NCBI RefSeq assembly: GCF_020005165.1
Contig: NZ_JAHCLT010000001.1
Location: 186,001-250,000 of the forward strand
Origin: Kangiella taiwanensis
GTDB lineage: Bacteria; Pseudomonadota; Gammaproteobacteria; Enterobacterales; Kangiellaceae
DNA length: 64,000 nt
Direction: 5' to 3'
Below the pieces are notes generated by a model. It worked only from the letters and a program-made list of their open reading frames with translations, searched no databases and was not told where the DNA came from. The position numbers and the translations under genes were made by a program. Below are positions 53,890 through 63,315 of this stretch, piece after piece. Numbering within the stretch: the stretch's first letter is position 1; the number at the start of each line of letters is the position of its first letter.

Positions 53890-54294
53890 ATGCGAGTCAT
53901 TACTTTCGGTACTTTTGATGTCTTTCATGTTGGGCATATCAACATCCTTGAGCGCGCACGAGCATTAGGCTCAGAACTTTATGTCGGTGTTTCTTCCGAT
54001 CAGCTCAATTATTCAAAAAAAAATCGCTATCCTATTTATTCTGAAGAAGACCGTATGCGTATTATCAGTGCACTAGCGTGCGTCGATTTTGTTTTTCCTG
54101 AAGAATCTTTAGAGCTTAAACCAGAATATATCAAACAATACAATGCAGATATATTGGTCATGGGGGATGATTGGCAAGGTAAATTTGATCATTTCTCAGA
54201 GTTATGCGAGGTTAAGTATTTACCGCGCACTCCGTCCATATCTACGACCGAAATTATAGAAGTAGTGCGTCACAAAACACCTGGGAAAAATTAA
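53890..54294 (+). CDS. Glycerol-3-phosphate cytidylyltransferase (TagD-like)
   Basis: A 134-aa nucleotidyltransferase. H13-V-G-H16 is the HxGH motif and R-T-P-S-I-S-T-T-E-I the signature C-terminal motif. The length matches TagD/GCT. It makes CDP-glycerol from CTP and glycerol 3-phosphate, the donor for the preceding glycerophosphotransferase. Genes on either side are 14 and 2 bases away, so this is one operon. Related enzymes can use other sugar phosphates, but the neighbour makes glycerol phosphate likely. Confidence 0.9.
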   Translation: MRVITFGTFDVFHVGHINILERARALGSELYVGVSSDQLNYSKKNRYPIYSEEDRMRIISALACVDFVFPEESLELKPEYIKQYNADILVMGDDWQGKFDHFSELCEVKYLPRTPSISTTEIIEVVRHKTPGKN

Positions 54295-54296
54295 AC

Positions 54297-55055
54297 ATGG
54301 AAAAACTCCCCATAAGCGTCTTTATTGTTGCTCAAGATGAAGAACAACATATCGGTCGTTTATTAGACAGCTGTCAAAACTTTGCTGAAATTATCGTGGT
54401 CGATAGTGGAAGTAGCGATAACACAAAAGTCATAGCTGAAAATAAAGGGGCCAAAGTCATTCACCAAGACTGGCTAGGCTATGCCAAACAAAAACAATAT
54501 GCCATGAGCTTGTGCCGATGTGACTGGGTTTTGAACCTTGATGCTGATGAGCAGTTAACACCAGACCTCATAAATGAATTCAAGCGATTTGTTTCCTCTG
54601 ATCATGATTACGTTGCGTTGAAGTGTAGAAGGAACGACCTGTTTATAGGAAGTTTCTTTTCAAACCTAACAAGATTACCTACAAACACTCGATTATTTAA
54701 AAAAGGTACTGTCGAGTACTATCTTGATAATTTAGTTCATGAAGGGCCTAAGATATCTGGAAAGGTAAAGAACACCTCTAAGTCTTTCAATCATTACGGT
54801 TATGCCAATATCAGCTTACTCACTAAAAAATATAATACATACTCAACGCTTAAGGCAGAAGAGAAGCACCAAAAGGGGAAGCGATTCTCCATGCTTAAAT
54901 TGCTACTCATCTACCCTCTTGAGTTTATACGGCACTACCTCATTTATCGCTACTGTTTTTCAGGAGCTCGGGGCTTTATATTTTCACATTTATCCGCATA
55001 TTATGCGTTATCTAAAGAAGCAAAATTATACGAGCTGAATAAAACATCTAAGTAG
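54297..55055 (+). CDS. Family 2 glycosyltransferase, WaaE/KdtX-like
   Basis: A 252-aa GT-A enzyme. V-D-S-G-S-S-D-N-T and L-N-L-D-A-D-E-Q are the nucleotide-sugar and D-x-D metal motifs. The W-L-G-Y-A-K-Q-K-Q motif, V-H-E-G-P and basic C-terminal helix are those of the WaaE group, which adds a sugar to the LPS inner core. This supports LPS as the acceptor for the glycerol-phosphate genes just upstream. Two-base spacing from the cytidylyltransferase gene. Confidence 0.87.
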   Translation: MEKLPISVFIVAQDEEQHIGRLLDSCQNFAEIIVVDSGSSDNTKVIAENKGAKVIHQDWLGYAKQKQYAMSLCRCDWVLNLDADEQLTPDLINEFKRFVSSDHDYVALKCRRNDLFIGSFFSNLTRLPTNTRLFKKGTVEYYLDNLVHEGPKISGKVKNTSKSFNHYGYANISLLTKKYNTYSTLKAEEKHQKGKRFSMLKLLLIYPLEFIRHYLIYRYCFSGARGFIFSHLSAYYALSKEAKLYELNKTSK

Positions 55056-55061
55056 GTACTT

Positions 55062-57110
55062 ATGTCTAACCCGTTATTGAATTTAACTAACTTACCACCA
55101 TTCAAAGAAATACAACCTTCTCATATGGTTGAAGCGGTAGAAACCATCATTAACAACAGTCGCCAAGCCATTAATAGCCTTACTGACAACCTAACCCTTG
55201 AAACCATTACATGGGATAACTTTGTTAAACCTCTAGAAGAGATTAACGATCAACTGGATCGTGCTTGGTCCCCTATTAGTCACCTCAATTCAGTTGCCAA
55301 TTCCGATGAGATTCGTGAAGCTTACAACGCCTGCCTTCCAATATTATCTGAATACGGAACGGAAATGGGCCAGCATCAAGGACTGTTTAATGCAGTAAAA
55401 GCTCTTAACGAAAAAGCAGAATCGCTCTCGCTTGATGAAGTTCAGCGCAAGATCCTAAAAGATGATTTACGTGATTTTAAATTATCCGGAGTGGCTCTTA
55501 GTGACGACAAGAAGCAACGTTACGGTGATATTCAAAAACGGTTATCAGAACTGACCTCAAAATTCGAACAAAACCTATTAGATGCCACTATGGCATGGCA
55601 CAGAGACTTCGATGATAAAGCATCCCTTGATGGCCTTCCTGACTCAGCTATCTCTGCAGCGAAACAAACTGCCGAACTGGCTGGCGTTGAGGGCTATCGA
55701 ATTACTTTAGACTTTCCCTCCTACTTACCTGTAATGATGCATGCCAATGATCGAGAACTACGTAAAGACGTTTACACGGCATTTGCAACTCGAGCCTCAG
55801 ATCAAGGGCCTAATGCAGGTGAATTTGATAACAGCCAACTGATGCCCGAAATCTTGTCATTAAGACACGAGCTAGCACAACTTCTTGATTTCAAACACTA
55901 CGGCGAACTTTCGTTAGCCACAAAGATGGCTCAATCAACAGAACAGGTCATCGACTTTTTGAATGAGTTGGCAGAGAAGTCAAAACCACAAGCAAAAAAA
56001 GATCTCGAGGAGTTAACTCGTTACGCAAAAGAGCAACATGGTATTGATGAGCTTCAAGCTTGGGACTTAGCCTACTACAGCGAAAAGCTAAAAAATGATC
56101 GCTACAGTATTTCCCAAGAAGAATTGCGCCCATGGTTTCCTGAAAACCAAGTCATAAAAGGCATGTTTGAAATCACTGGGACTTTATTCAATATTTCGTT
56201 TCAAGAACGTGAAGACGTTGAAACTTGGCACAAAGACGTACGTTTCTTTGATATTTATGATCGTAATAGTAACTACATCGCAAGCTTTTACTTAGACCTT
56301 TACGCTCGTCGTAATAAACGAGGCGGTGCCTGGATGGCTGACTGCATAGGTCGACGTAAAACTAACCAAGGCATACAACGCCCAGTTGCTTTCTTAACTT
56401 GTAACTTTAACGGCCCCGTGGGTGACACGCCAGCTTTATTCACGCATGATGAAGTCACTACCTTATTCCATGAGTTCGGACACGGCTTGCACCATATGTT
56501 AACTGAAATTAATCATGCTTCAGTGGCTGGTATTTCAGGCGTACCATGGGATGCCGTCGAACTTCCAAGTCAGTTTCTGGAAAACTTTTGCTGGGAAGAA
56601 GAGGGCCTAGCAAAAATTGCACAGCATTATGAAACTGGCGAACCTCTTCCGACCGAAAAGCTTGAACGACTGCTTGCTGCCAAAAACTTCCAGTCCGCCA
56701 TGCAAATGGTTCGTCAACTAGAATTCTCCTTGTTTGACTTTAAAATCCATAGTGAATTTGATCCTTCTAACCCAGATCAAATTCAACAGCAACTGAATCA
56801 AGTCCGAAAGCAAGTCGCGGTGATACGCCCTCCTGAGTTTAATCGTTTTCAGCATAGCTTTGGCCATATTTTTGCTGGTGGCTATGCTGCTGGTTATTAC
56901 AGCTACAAATGGGCTGAAGTCTTATCTGCTGATGCTTTCTCACGATTTGAAGAAGAGGGAATCTTTAACCCTAAAACCGGACATGATTTTTTGACCTATA
57001 TTTTGCAAAAAGGTGGCTCCGCGGAACCTGATGAACTGTTCAAAGCCTTTAGAGGTCGTGAGCCTTCGCCAGACGCCCTCCTCCGTCATTCTGGTATCGG
57101 ACAGGTGTAA
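55062..57110 (+). CDS. prlC: Oligopeptidase A (M3 family)
   Basis: A 682-aa cytosolic zinc endopeptidase. H470-E-F-G-H474 with downstream E-L-P-S-Q-F-L-E-N is the M3 zinc site. The start N-P-L-L-N-L-T-N-L-P-P-F matches E. coli PrlC/OpdA. It degrades signal peptides and short peptides. It follows the glycosyltransferase gene after 6 bases but has an unrelated role, so it is a hitchhiking operon member. Confidence 0.95.
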   Translation: MSNPLLNLTNLPPFKEIQPSHMVEAVETIINNSRQAINSLTDNLTLETITWDNFVKPLEEINDQLDRAWSPISHLNSVANSDEIREAYNACLPILSEYGTEMGQHQGLFNAVKALNEKAESLSLDEVQRKILKDDLRDFKLSGVALSDDKKQRYGDIQKRLSELTSKFEQNLLDATMAWHRDFDDKASLDGLPDSAISAAKQTAELAGVEGYRITLDFPSYLPVMMHANDRELRKDVYTAFATRASDQGPNAGEFDNSQLMPEILSLRHELAQLLDFKHYGELSLATKMAQSTEQVIDFLNELAEKSKPQAKKDLEELTRYAKEQHGIDELQAWDLAYYSEKLKNDRYSISQEELRPWFPENQVIKGMFEITGTLFNISFQEREDVETWHKDVRFFDIYDRNSNYIASFYLDLYARRNKRGGAWMADCIGRRKTNQGIQRPVAFLTCNFNGPVGDTPALFTHDEVTTLFHEFGHGLHHMLTEINHASVAGISGVPWDAVELPSQFLENFCWEEEGLAKIAQHYETGEPLPTEKLERLLAAKNFQSAMQMVRQLEFSLFDFKIHSEFDPSNPDQIQQQLNQVRKQVAVIRPPEFNRFQHSFGHIFAGGYAAGYYSYKWAEVLSADAFSRFEEEGIFNPKTGHDFLTYILQKGGSAEPDELFKAFRGREPSPDALLRHSGIGQV

Positions 57111-57116
57111 AATTCC

Positions 57117-58670
57117 TTGAGCGATAAAACGATACTCGCGATAGACAATGGTACGCAAAGTCTGCGTGCCATTATTTTTGACCTTGAAGGGAATATCCTC
57201 GCTAAAAGTCAAATTCCAATTACAGACTATCAATCACCTCAGTCAGGTTGGTACGAACTTAACCCAACTCAATTTTGGGATACATTATGCTTGGCATGCC
57301 AGAGGTTAAAGTCTACTGCTCCTGACCACTTTAGTGCAGTTCAAGCAGTATCTGTAACCACACTTCGCAATACCGTCGTAAACCTTGGTATTGACGGACA
57401 ACCTTTGCGTCCAGCCATTATTTGGACTGATCAACGTAAGTTTGAAAACTACGAGCCACTCAAGGGCTATTGGAAATATTTATTTAAGATAGCTCAGTTA
57501 AATGACACTCTTGAAAACTTCCAGTCCAGTTGTCAGGCAGCGTGGATTGCCCATCATCAACCTGAGATTTGGAGTAAAACTCATAAATACCTCCTTCTTT
57601 CGGGGTACCTTAACTACCAACTCACTGGCGAATACAAAGACTCCGTTGCATCTCAAGTCAGCTACATTCCCTTCGACTATAAGCATCACCAATGGGCTAA
57701 ACCATCCGATTGGAAGTGGCAAATAGCCCCTGTTGAATTGAATCAACTACCAGAATTGGTTAAGCCTGGTGAACTCATTGGTCACTTACAAGATAAGTCC
57801 GCTAAAGCGACAGGACTACCACAAGGCACACCAGTCATTGCCGCTGGTGCAGACAAAGCATCTGAAGTACTTGGATCGGGCTGTTTAGAGCCGAGCCAAG
57901 TGTGTTTAAGTTATGGAACTACCGCAACGATCAATGTCACCAGCGAAAAATATCTAGAGCCCATTCGGTTTATACCTCCTTACCCATCCTCTGTTACCGA
58001 CTCTTACACTTTAGAGTTTCAAATTAACCGCGGCTACTGGATGGTCAGCTGGTTTAAAGAAGAGTTCGCTCATGCAGAACAACTGCGATCCAAAGAGCTT
58101 GGTATATCCACAGAACAATTGCTCGAACAATCAGTTGCAAATATTCCTCCAGGTTCCGATGGGCTAATGCTACAACCTTACTGGGCACCTGGAGTAAAAA
58201 TTCCTGGTCCCGAAGCAAGAGGAGCTATTATTGGCTTTAAAGACACTCATACAAAATCACACGTCTACCACGCAATTTTAGAAGGTATTGCCTATAGCCT
58301 CAAAGAAGGACTTGAGAAGATCCAAAGAAAAACTAATCACAAAATAACAGATCTGTATGTCTCAGGCGGCGGATCGCAAAGCGATACCAGCATGCAACTT
58401 ACTGCTGATATTTTCAACTTACCCGCAATTCGACCTCATACTTATGAAACTTCCGCTCTAGGAGCTGCCATCAATGCAGCGGTTGGCATGGGTTTTTATG
58501 ATAGTTACAAAGAGGCTGTTCAGTCCATGTGTCGACAAGATAAAACCTTTCACCCTAATCCAGACACTGTAAAAGTTTATTCACAACTGTATAACGACAC
58601 CTATAAACAGATGTATAAACGACTCAAACCATTGTATAAGAAACTACATAAAATTGACGGACTGGACTAA
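57117..58670 (+). CDS. FGGY-family carbohydrate kinase
   Basis: A 517-aa protein starting at TTG, 6 bases after prlC. A-I-D-N-G-T-Q-S-L-R and G-A-D-K-A-S-E-V are the ATPase-fold phosphate motifs. Y-V-S-G-G-G-S-Q-S-D is the C-terminal FGGY signature. It is not a clear GlpK, XylB or LsrK by eye, so the polyol or sugar substrate is unknown. A glycerol-like substrate would fit the glycerol-phosphate genes in the same run, but that is speculation. Confidence 0.85.
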   Translation: MSDKTILAIDNGTQSLRAIIFDLEGNILAKSQIPITDYQSPQSGWYELNPTQFWDTLCLACQRLKSTAPDHFSAVQAVSVTTLRNTVVNLGIDGQPLRPAIIWTDQRKFENYEPLKGYWKYLFKIAQLNDTLENFQSSCQAAWIAHHQPEIWSKTHKYLLLSGYLNYQLTGEYKDSVASQVSYIPFDYKHHQWAKPSDWKWQIAPVELNQLPELVKPGELIGHLQDKSAKATGLPQGTPVIAAGADKASEVLGSGCLEPSQVCLSYGTTATINVTSEKYLEPIRFIPPYPSSVTDSYTLEFQINRGYWMVSWFKEEFAHAEQLRSKELGISTEQLLEQSVANIPPGSDGLMLQPYWAPGVKIPGPEARGAIIGFKDTHTKSHVYHAILEGIAYSLKEGLEKIQRKTNHKITDLYVSGGGSQSDTSMQLTADIFNLPAIRPHTYETSALGAAINAAVGMGFYDSYKEAVQSMCRQDKTFHPNPDTVKVYSQLYNDTYKQMYKRLKPLYKKLHKIDGLD

Positions 58671-58687
58671 AAGAATAAAAGTAGACA

Positions 58688-58717
58688 GGTTGGTAGTCTT
58701 CATATCGACTACCAGCC
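58688..58717. terminator. Hairpin between convergent genes
   Basis: An 11-bp stem (ggttggtagtc / gactaccagcc, one G-U pair) with an eight-base loop between the kinase and TetR genes. There is no strong T-run on either side. Confidence 0.5.
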
Positions 58718-58731
58718 TTCAGAATTACTTA

Positions 58732-59352
58732 TTAGGTACGTAGACCTTCAACATAGTCTTGCAAACATTCTCCAGCCTCGTAAAACGCTTTATCATCCAT
58801 ATAGCATTTACATTGACCGATAATACCTTCCACTGCTGCATTTAAGAATCTAGCAACATTATTTGGTTTCGCCGAAGCTCTGATGTACCCATCCTTTTGT
58901 CCGCGCTCGAGTGTTTTTACCAAAGCGTTATGCCAATCATCCCAAATACCCGCAATCCGCGTTCTAAAAGACTCATCCAATGGCGACATTTCTTGGGTTA
59001 AATTATTCAGCGGACAACCTGTATGCAATTCCTTAACCGTAATCTCGTCCCTCGCCTCATGGAATAATTCGATCAAACCATCTATCGGATTCTTAAAATC
59101 TTCAAGCGGTTCTATCCAACGCTCTTCAACCCAAGGCTTTAAGACTTCATCAATCACAGCTAAACCCAATTCTTTCTTGCTGCTGAAATGGTGATAAAAC
59201 GCCCCTTTGGTTAAGGCTGCCTTTTTAAGCACACCATCAACACGTAGCCCCTGATAGCCTTTAAGGAGGATCTCCTCAAAGGCTATATCAAGTATTTTTT
59301 GGCGCGTTGCGTCAGCATTTCTAACGCTAACCTTATCTATTGCTACGGACAT
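58732..59352 (-). CDS. TetR-family transcriptional regulator
   Basis: A 206-aa protein. The N-terminal HTH (about 12-60) has T-K-G-A-F-Y-H-H-F-S-S-K-K-E-L, the TetR recognition helix. The C-terminal ligand domain contains C-P-L-N-N-L-T-Q-E-M, seen in AcuR/NemR-like repressors, with a Cys that might sense electrophiles. Its ATG overlaps the stop of the LolA-like gene by one base, so it is the last gene of the exporter operon and probably represses it. Confidence 0.9.
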   Translation of the reverse strand: MSVAIDKVSVRNADATRQKILDIAFEEILLKGYQGLRVDGVLKKAALTKGAFYHHFSSKKELGLAVIDEVLKPWVEERWIEPLEDFKNPIDGLIELFHEARDEITVKELHTGCPLNNLTQEMSPLDESFRTRIAGIWDDWHNALVKTLERGQKDGYIRASAKPNNVARFLNAAVEGIIGQCKCYMDDKAFYEAGECLQDYVEGLRT

Positions 59353-60161
59353 TAGCGCGCTCTTTTAAGACTACTCTTGTTGAAGTCGTCTTCATCAAGA
59401 CCTGTATTAAATTGGTAATCACTCCATTTTACCACAGTGCTTTTACCTGTTTGATGATTGGTCATGACCTGCTTGTGGCCGCGCCAGTACTTGTCTAAAT
59501 ATTGTTTGAAGTCAGAAACTTCCATTGTTTTTAGAGCATCTCCTTTTTGATCGAAAAATTCAATTCGATGAACTCTAAAGTGCTCTTGGTCAACCCATGT
59601 TATGGTTTTGCTATAACCTGAGTTATCGTAAGTTGGGTAAGATTCAACAACATAAACCTTTTCACCATCTATCTCGTCTTCACGCAAGAATTTGTAATCG
59701 TATTTCTCAACTTCGAATGATGATAAGTCCTCATAAGCAAACTCACTCCCCATCCAAGGGCCCGACTTATTAGATGAGGAAATACGCTTTACACGCTTCA
59801 AAGCTGGCAAGTAAAGCCATTGATCGTCGTTACCTTCGATGTGCGAATAGGTTAAAAAAGCCGTACCTTCAACGTCACGCGGCTCGTCAAAAACGCTTAA
59901 TCCTTTATCGCCGTCACCTTCGACTTCTAAGCTTTTCACACGAACTTTTCGATCCGTTTCGTTGCCACTTTTGTCACGCAAAATCATCGTCATTTTTGCT
60001 TCACTATCGCCCCACCCAGTGTTATGGGCCTTCATCGCTTTGGCAACAGCAAGTCCTTTTTCTTTCGCGTCACTGATTTCAGCGATACGTTTATTTGCAT
60101 CGTCAGCGCTCACTCCAACACTGGCTAAAAACAAACTTGCCAATATCAAAAACTTTTTCAT
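59352..60161 (-). CDS. LolA-like outer-membrane lipoprotein-sorting protein
   Basis: A 269-aa periplasmic protein. A signal peptide (about 1-19) is followed by a single LolA-fold beta domain with Y-L-P-A-L-K-R-V-K-R-I and S-G-P-W-M-G-S-E-F-A-Y-E-D-L. This motif pair marks the subgroup always found beside MMPL/RND exporters, not true LolA. It probably accepts a lipid or hydrophobic molecule from the exporter. ATG at 60161 with a GGAG RBS is preferred over the TTG one codon upstream. Confidence 0.9.
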   Translation of the reverse strand: MKKFLILASLFLASVGVSADDANKRIAEISDAKEKGLAVAKAMKAHNTGWGDSEAKMTMILRDKSGNETDRKVRVKSLEVEGDGDKGLSVFDEPRDVEGTAFLTYSHIEGNDDQWLYLPALKRVKRISSSNKSGPWMGSEFAYEDLSSFEVEKYDYKFLREDEIDGEKVYVVESYPTYDNSGYSKTITWVDQEHFRVHRIEFFDQKGDALKTMEVSDFKQYLDKYWRGHKQVMTNHQTGKSTVVKWSDYQFNTGLDEDDFNKSSLKRAR

Positions 60162-60202
60162 CAATAACTCCTAATGGATTGTGTTCATTAAAACTAATGT
60201 AT

Positions 60203-62737
60203 TTATTTGGCCTTTTTACGGTCTAACAGCATTAACAAAGGCGGTAATAGTAAGAAATCAATAATAAGCGCAGCTGCTAGGGTAATCGCTGTTAGTATTC
60301 CCATATGGCTATTCATGACATAGTGCGACATTCCTAATACTAAGAATCCTAATACTAAGACAATCGTTGTTACCGTTAGTGCCATGCCCACGGTTTGGAA
60401 GGCGTACTTTACCGCAGCATGGGAGTCCAACCCTTTTTCTCTACGAGCTCGTAAATACTTACTCAAGAAGTGTACGGTATCATCGACTACAATACCTAAA
60501 GTCATGCCTGTTACTACGGATAAACCCATACCAACCTGACCCTGGAATATCGCCCAAATACCAAACGCCACAGCCATCGGCACAATGTTTGGAATTAAGC
60601 TTAATAACCCAAGCTTTAATGATCGTAACGCGAAGATAAGCAACAAAGAAATTAGTACTAACGCCCACGCGGTTCCTTCCAACATAGAATAAATATTATT
60701 CTGACCAACATGCGCAAACATCACCGCCGGACTTGAACCTTGCACTTCATAATCTGGCGCATTCTGCTCAAACCATTGTGAAAATTTTTCTTCAAGCGCC
60801 AACACTTCTATACTCGATAAGTTATGCAGTGCTATTTGCACACGCGTTCCCGCTTTGTCGCTGCTGACTTGGTTATTGAGATCCATGCCCTTCGGCAACG
60901 ACATTTCATACATTAACGTAAACTGTGCTGTCAGCTCGCGAATGCGCGTATTAAGATCGGTGCCCTCTTCCGCCTCTTTGAGTACCTGATTACAGTTTTC
61001 GTTTAAACTTTTCTCTGGTAGCGCGTAGCATTCCTCGCGATCAGCGTTCATGCTTTTGTTTAAACGCTTCATGACGTCGGTATAGCTTTGCACGTGAATC
61101 ACTTCCGGCTGTTGTTCCGCAAACTTGACGAAAGCCTGTAGCGTTGACATAAATTTAGGCTCGTGAATACCGTTCTCTTTCTCACCCTGAATGCTATAAA
61201 ACATGGTGTAAAGACCTGTCAAATTTTCAGCGGTATAGTCAGAGTCCACTCTGAAATCGATCGTTTTATCAAAGTACTTTACAAACTCATCGTTGAGTTC
61301 ATTTTTAGGCAGAAACGCTATTATTCCAATGCACACAACAGTCATTATCGGTAGCAACACTTTTCGCTTTGCCACCACGAAATCCGCAAACTGATCCATT
61401 TTTTCATGCTTCGCCGAACGCCCACTCGAGACCTTTGTTGGCAATAACATAATAAACGCTGGCAAGAACGTAATTGAAAATATAAACGCAAACGTCACGC
61501 CCATAGCAACCACATTACCAAGATCCTGTAATGGTGGGACGTCACTGAAGTTCATAGTCAGGAAACCAATTACGGTCGTGATACTGGTCAAGAATATGGG
61601 CATCATATTGATACGAATACTCTCAACCATTGCTTCTTTCTTCGCCATGCCGTGACGCAAGCTTTGCATATAAGTCACTAACAGATGAACTGAGTCGGCC
61701 ACGGCCATCGTCGCTACAACTGTAGGCACTGAAAATACTGGTGCGGTTAAGAAAATGCCTAACCACCCTTCCATACCCATCGCGCCAGCAATGGAGAAAA
61801 TGATGATGAGAACGCTACCGATGGTACCGCTGACACTACGCACCATGAAGAATAGCGCTAAGGGAATGACCAGCAATAGCATGATCGGGGTTAACGTCAT
61901 CATGTCACCTAAGCCCGTTTCAGCGAAGGCGGTGTTCATCATGACCACACCGGTTAAACGGACCTCTAGATTAGGGTTACGTTCTTCGACTTGAGCTTTT
62001 AGGTCACGCACAAAGTCGGCAACCTTTTGTGTCGCCGTCATGATTTCCGTTTTCTTTTTTTCTCTTTCTTCGCCTTCTAGACCCTCTAGGTCCTTATCAT
62101 CAGGTACTTGTACCGTGATGTTAACTGCCGTGACACTACTCTGAGGATTAATCATCCGATTCACGACTTGTGGCTCGTTGAGCACAATCTGTTCCAGCCG
62201 TTCGAGTTGATCTTGCGACATCCCATCAATCATTTCGGGCGTTACCGACTCGTGCTCGCAAGTGCTATCGAAATCTGCTGATTTGGCTGGCACACAGAGT
62301 AATGCCCCGACCAACATGTAGTCTTCATCCTCAGGCGTTACCCAAGTATGTTGATAATTAGTCACCGAATCGACACGTGTCGAATACGGTGTATGCCACG
62401 CCTTTTCGGTCAGCCACTGGATGGTCTTCAGTGTTTCTTTGCTAAACACCCCACCCTCTTTTGGCGTTAATACGATCATGGCGTTATCGGCCTTATCGTA
62501 AGTATCTTGAATATGGTCAAATGCCACTAGTTGAGGGTTATCTTCGGCGAAAAACACCCGATAATCAGGCTTTATCTCTAAAAACTTAGCTCCGTACATT
62601 GCTCCAAAAAGGAGCAATAAAGACGCTATTAATACGAACCAGGGGTGATTAACTACAAAACGCCCAAACTTTACGGTACGTGTTTGTTGGTTGCTGTGCT
62701 TTGAGATATTTTGTTCTTGATTGGTAGTTTTCGACAT
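60203..62737 (-). CDS. MMPL/RND-superfamily exporter
   Basis: An 844-aa inner-membrane protein with 12 predicted helices in two halves. Each half has a large periplasmic domain and the G-x3-D-D/G-x3-D-S type motifs in the fourth helix (A-V-A-D-S-V-H-L and G-I-V-V-D-D-T-V-H-F). The Asp residues are the proton path. Members of this group move lipids, hopanoids or carotenoid-like molecules; the cargo here is unknown. The LolA-like and TetR genes follow in the same transcript. Confidence 0.92.
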   Translation of the reverse strand: MSKTTNQEQNISKHSNQQTRTVKFGRFVVNHPWFVLIASLLLLFGAMYGAKFLEIKPDYRVFFAEDNPQLVAFDHIQDTYDKADNAMIVLTPKEGGVFSKETLKTIQWLTEKAWHTPYSTRVDSVTNYQHTWVTPEDEDYMLVGALLCVPAKSADFDSTCEHESVTPEMIDGMSQDQLERLEQIVLNEPQVVNRMINPQSSVTAVNITVQVPDDKDLEGLEGEEREKKKTEIMTATQKVADFVRDLKAQVEERNPNLEVRLTGVVMMNTAFAETGLGDMMTLTPIMLLLVIPLALFFMVRSVSGTIGSVLIIIFSIAGAMGMEGWLGIFLTAPVFSVPTVVATMAVADSVHLLVTYMQSLRHGMAKKEAMVESIRINMMPIFLTSITTVIGFLTMNFSDVPPLQDLGNVVAMGVTFAFIFSITFLPAFIMLLPTKVSSGRSAKHEKMDQFADFVVAKRKVLLPIMTVVCIGIIAFLPKNELNDEFVKYFDKTIDFRVDSDYTAENLTGLYTMFYSIQGEKENGIHEPKFMSTLQAFVKFAEQQPEVIHVQSYTDVMKRLNKSMNADREECYALPEKSLNENCNQVLKEAEEGTDLNTRIRELTAQFTLMYEMSLPKGMDLNNQVSSDKAGTRVQIALHNLSSIEVLALEEKFSQWFEQNAPDYEVQGSSPAVMFAHVGQNNIYSMLEGTAWALVLISLLLIFALRSLKLGLLSLIPNIVPMAVAFGIWAIFQGQVGMGLSVVTGMTLGIVVDDTVHFLSKYLRARREKGLDSHAAVKYAFQTVGMALTVTTIVLVLGFLVLGMSHYVMNSHMGILTAITLAAALIIDFLLLPPLLMLLDRKKAK

Positions 62738-62817
62738 GAGATTCCCTCTCGCTTGCCATCAAAAGCCTAATTTGCGCCCGTGACAGGAGGTAAGAGCAGT
62801 CAGTAAGTAGTGTTGCT

Positions 62818-62846
62818 ATTTAATAACAAACCAACTAGTCTGTCAA
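62818..62846 (-). promoter_or_regulatory. Promoter of the MMPL-LolA-TetR operon
   Basis: On the minus strand, TTGACA (62841-62846) and TTAAAT (62818-62823) are 17 bases apart. The start would be about 75 bases before the exporter ATG. The -35 region is bracketed by tagt...acta half-sites and a palindromic ACTAGT (62834-62839), a likely place for the operon's own TetR to bind. Confidence 0.6.
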
Positions 62847-62887
62847 ACTACTGATGGACAAAATACTGGCTTAACCCTGGGACACTA

Positions 62888-63226
62888 ATGATCATGGAAA
62901 CACTTGCTGAAAAGTTCCAATCTGAACTGACAAAAGGTAGGCAACTCTTTGAAAATAAAGACTATAATCGTGCTTTTCACCATTTTGAACGCGCCCATAT
63001 ATTAGGTCAGCCAAGTTATATCAGGCACGTCAGAAGCCATTATTGGATGCTACGTGTCGGACTAAAAATAATCGACTTTCGTGAAGTTGTAGGACAAATT
63101 ATTCGGATTCTGGGGTCAGCAGGCTCACTTTTCGGCAAATACCCGGTTGGCAATACTGGCGGCGCGAACGTTTCACCCTTTAAACCCATGCCGATTCCCG
63201 ATGACCTAAAGCCCTATTTGGAGTAG
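62888..63226 (+). CDS. DUF3703 family protein
   Basis: A 112-aa protein. F-H-H-F-E-R-A-H-I-L-G-Q is the DUF3703 signature, with His residues that could bind metal. Helical start, Gly/Pro-rich C-terminus (G-N-T-G-G-A-N-V-S-P-F). The role is unknown. Divergent from the MMPL operon. Confidence 0.87.
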   Translation: MIMETLAEKFQSELTKGRQLFENKDYNRAFHHFERAHILGQPSYIRHVRSHYWMLRVGLKIIDFREVVGQIIRILGSAGSLFGKYPVGNTGGANVSPFKPMPIPDDLKPYLE

Positions 63227-63315
63227 CGCCTTTTTTTGAAAGCCTAAACTACTGAGCAAGACTCAAGAACTCGCAGTTTGCTATAATCCCTACATCCAAA
63301 CAGCATAAGAACACC

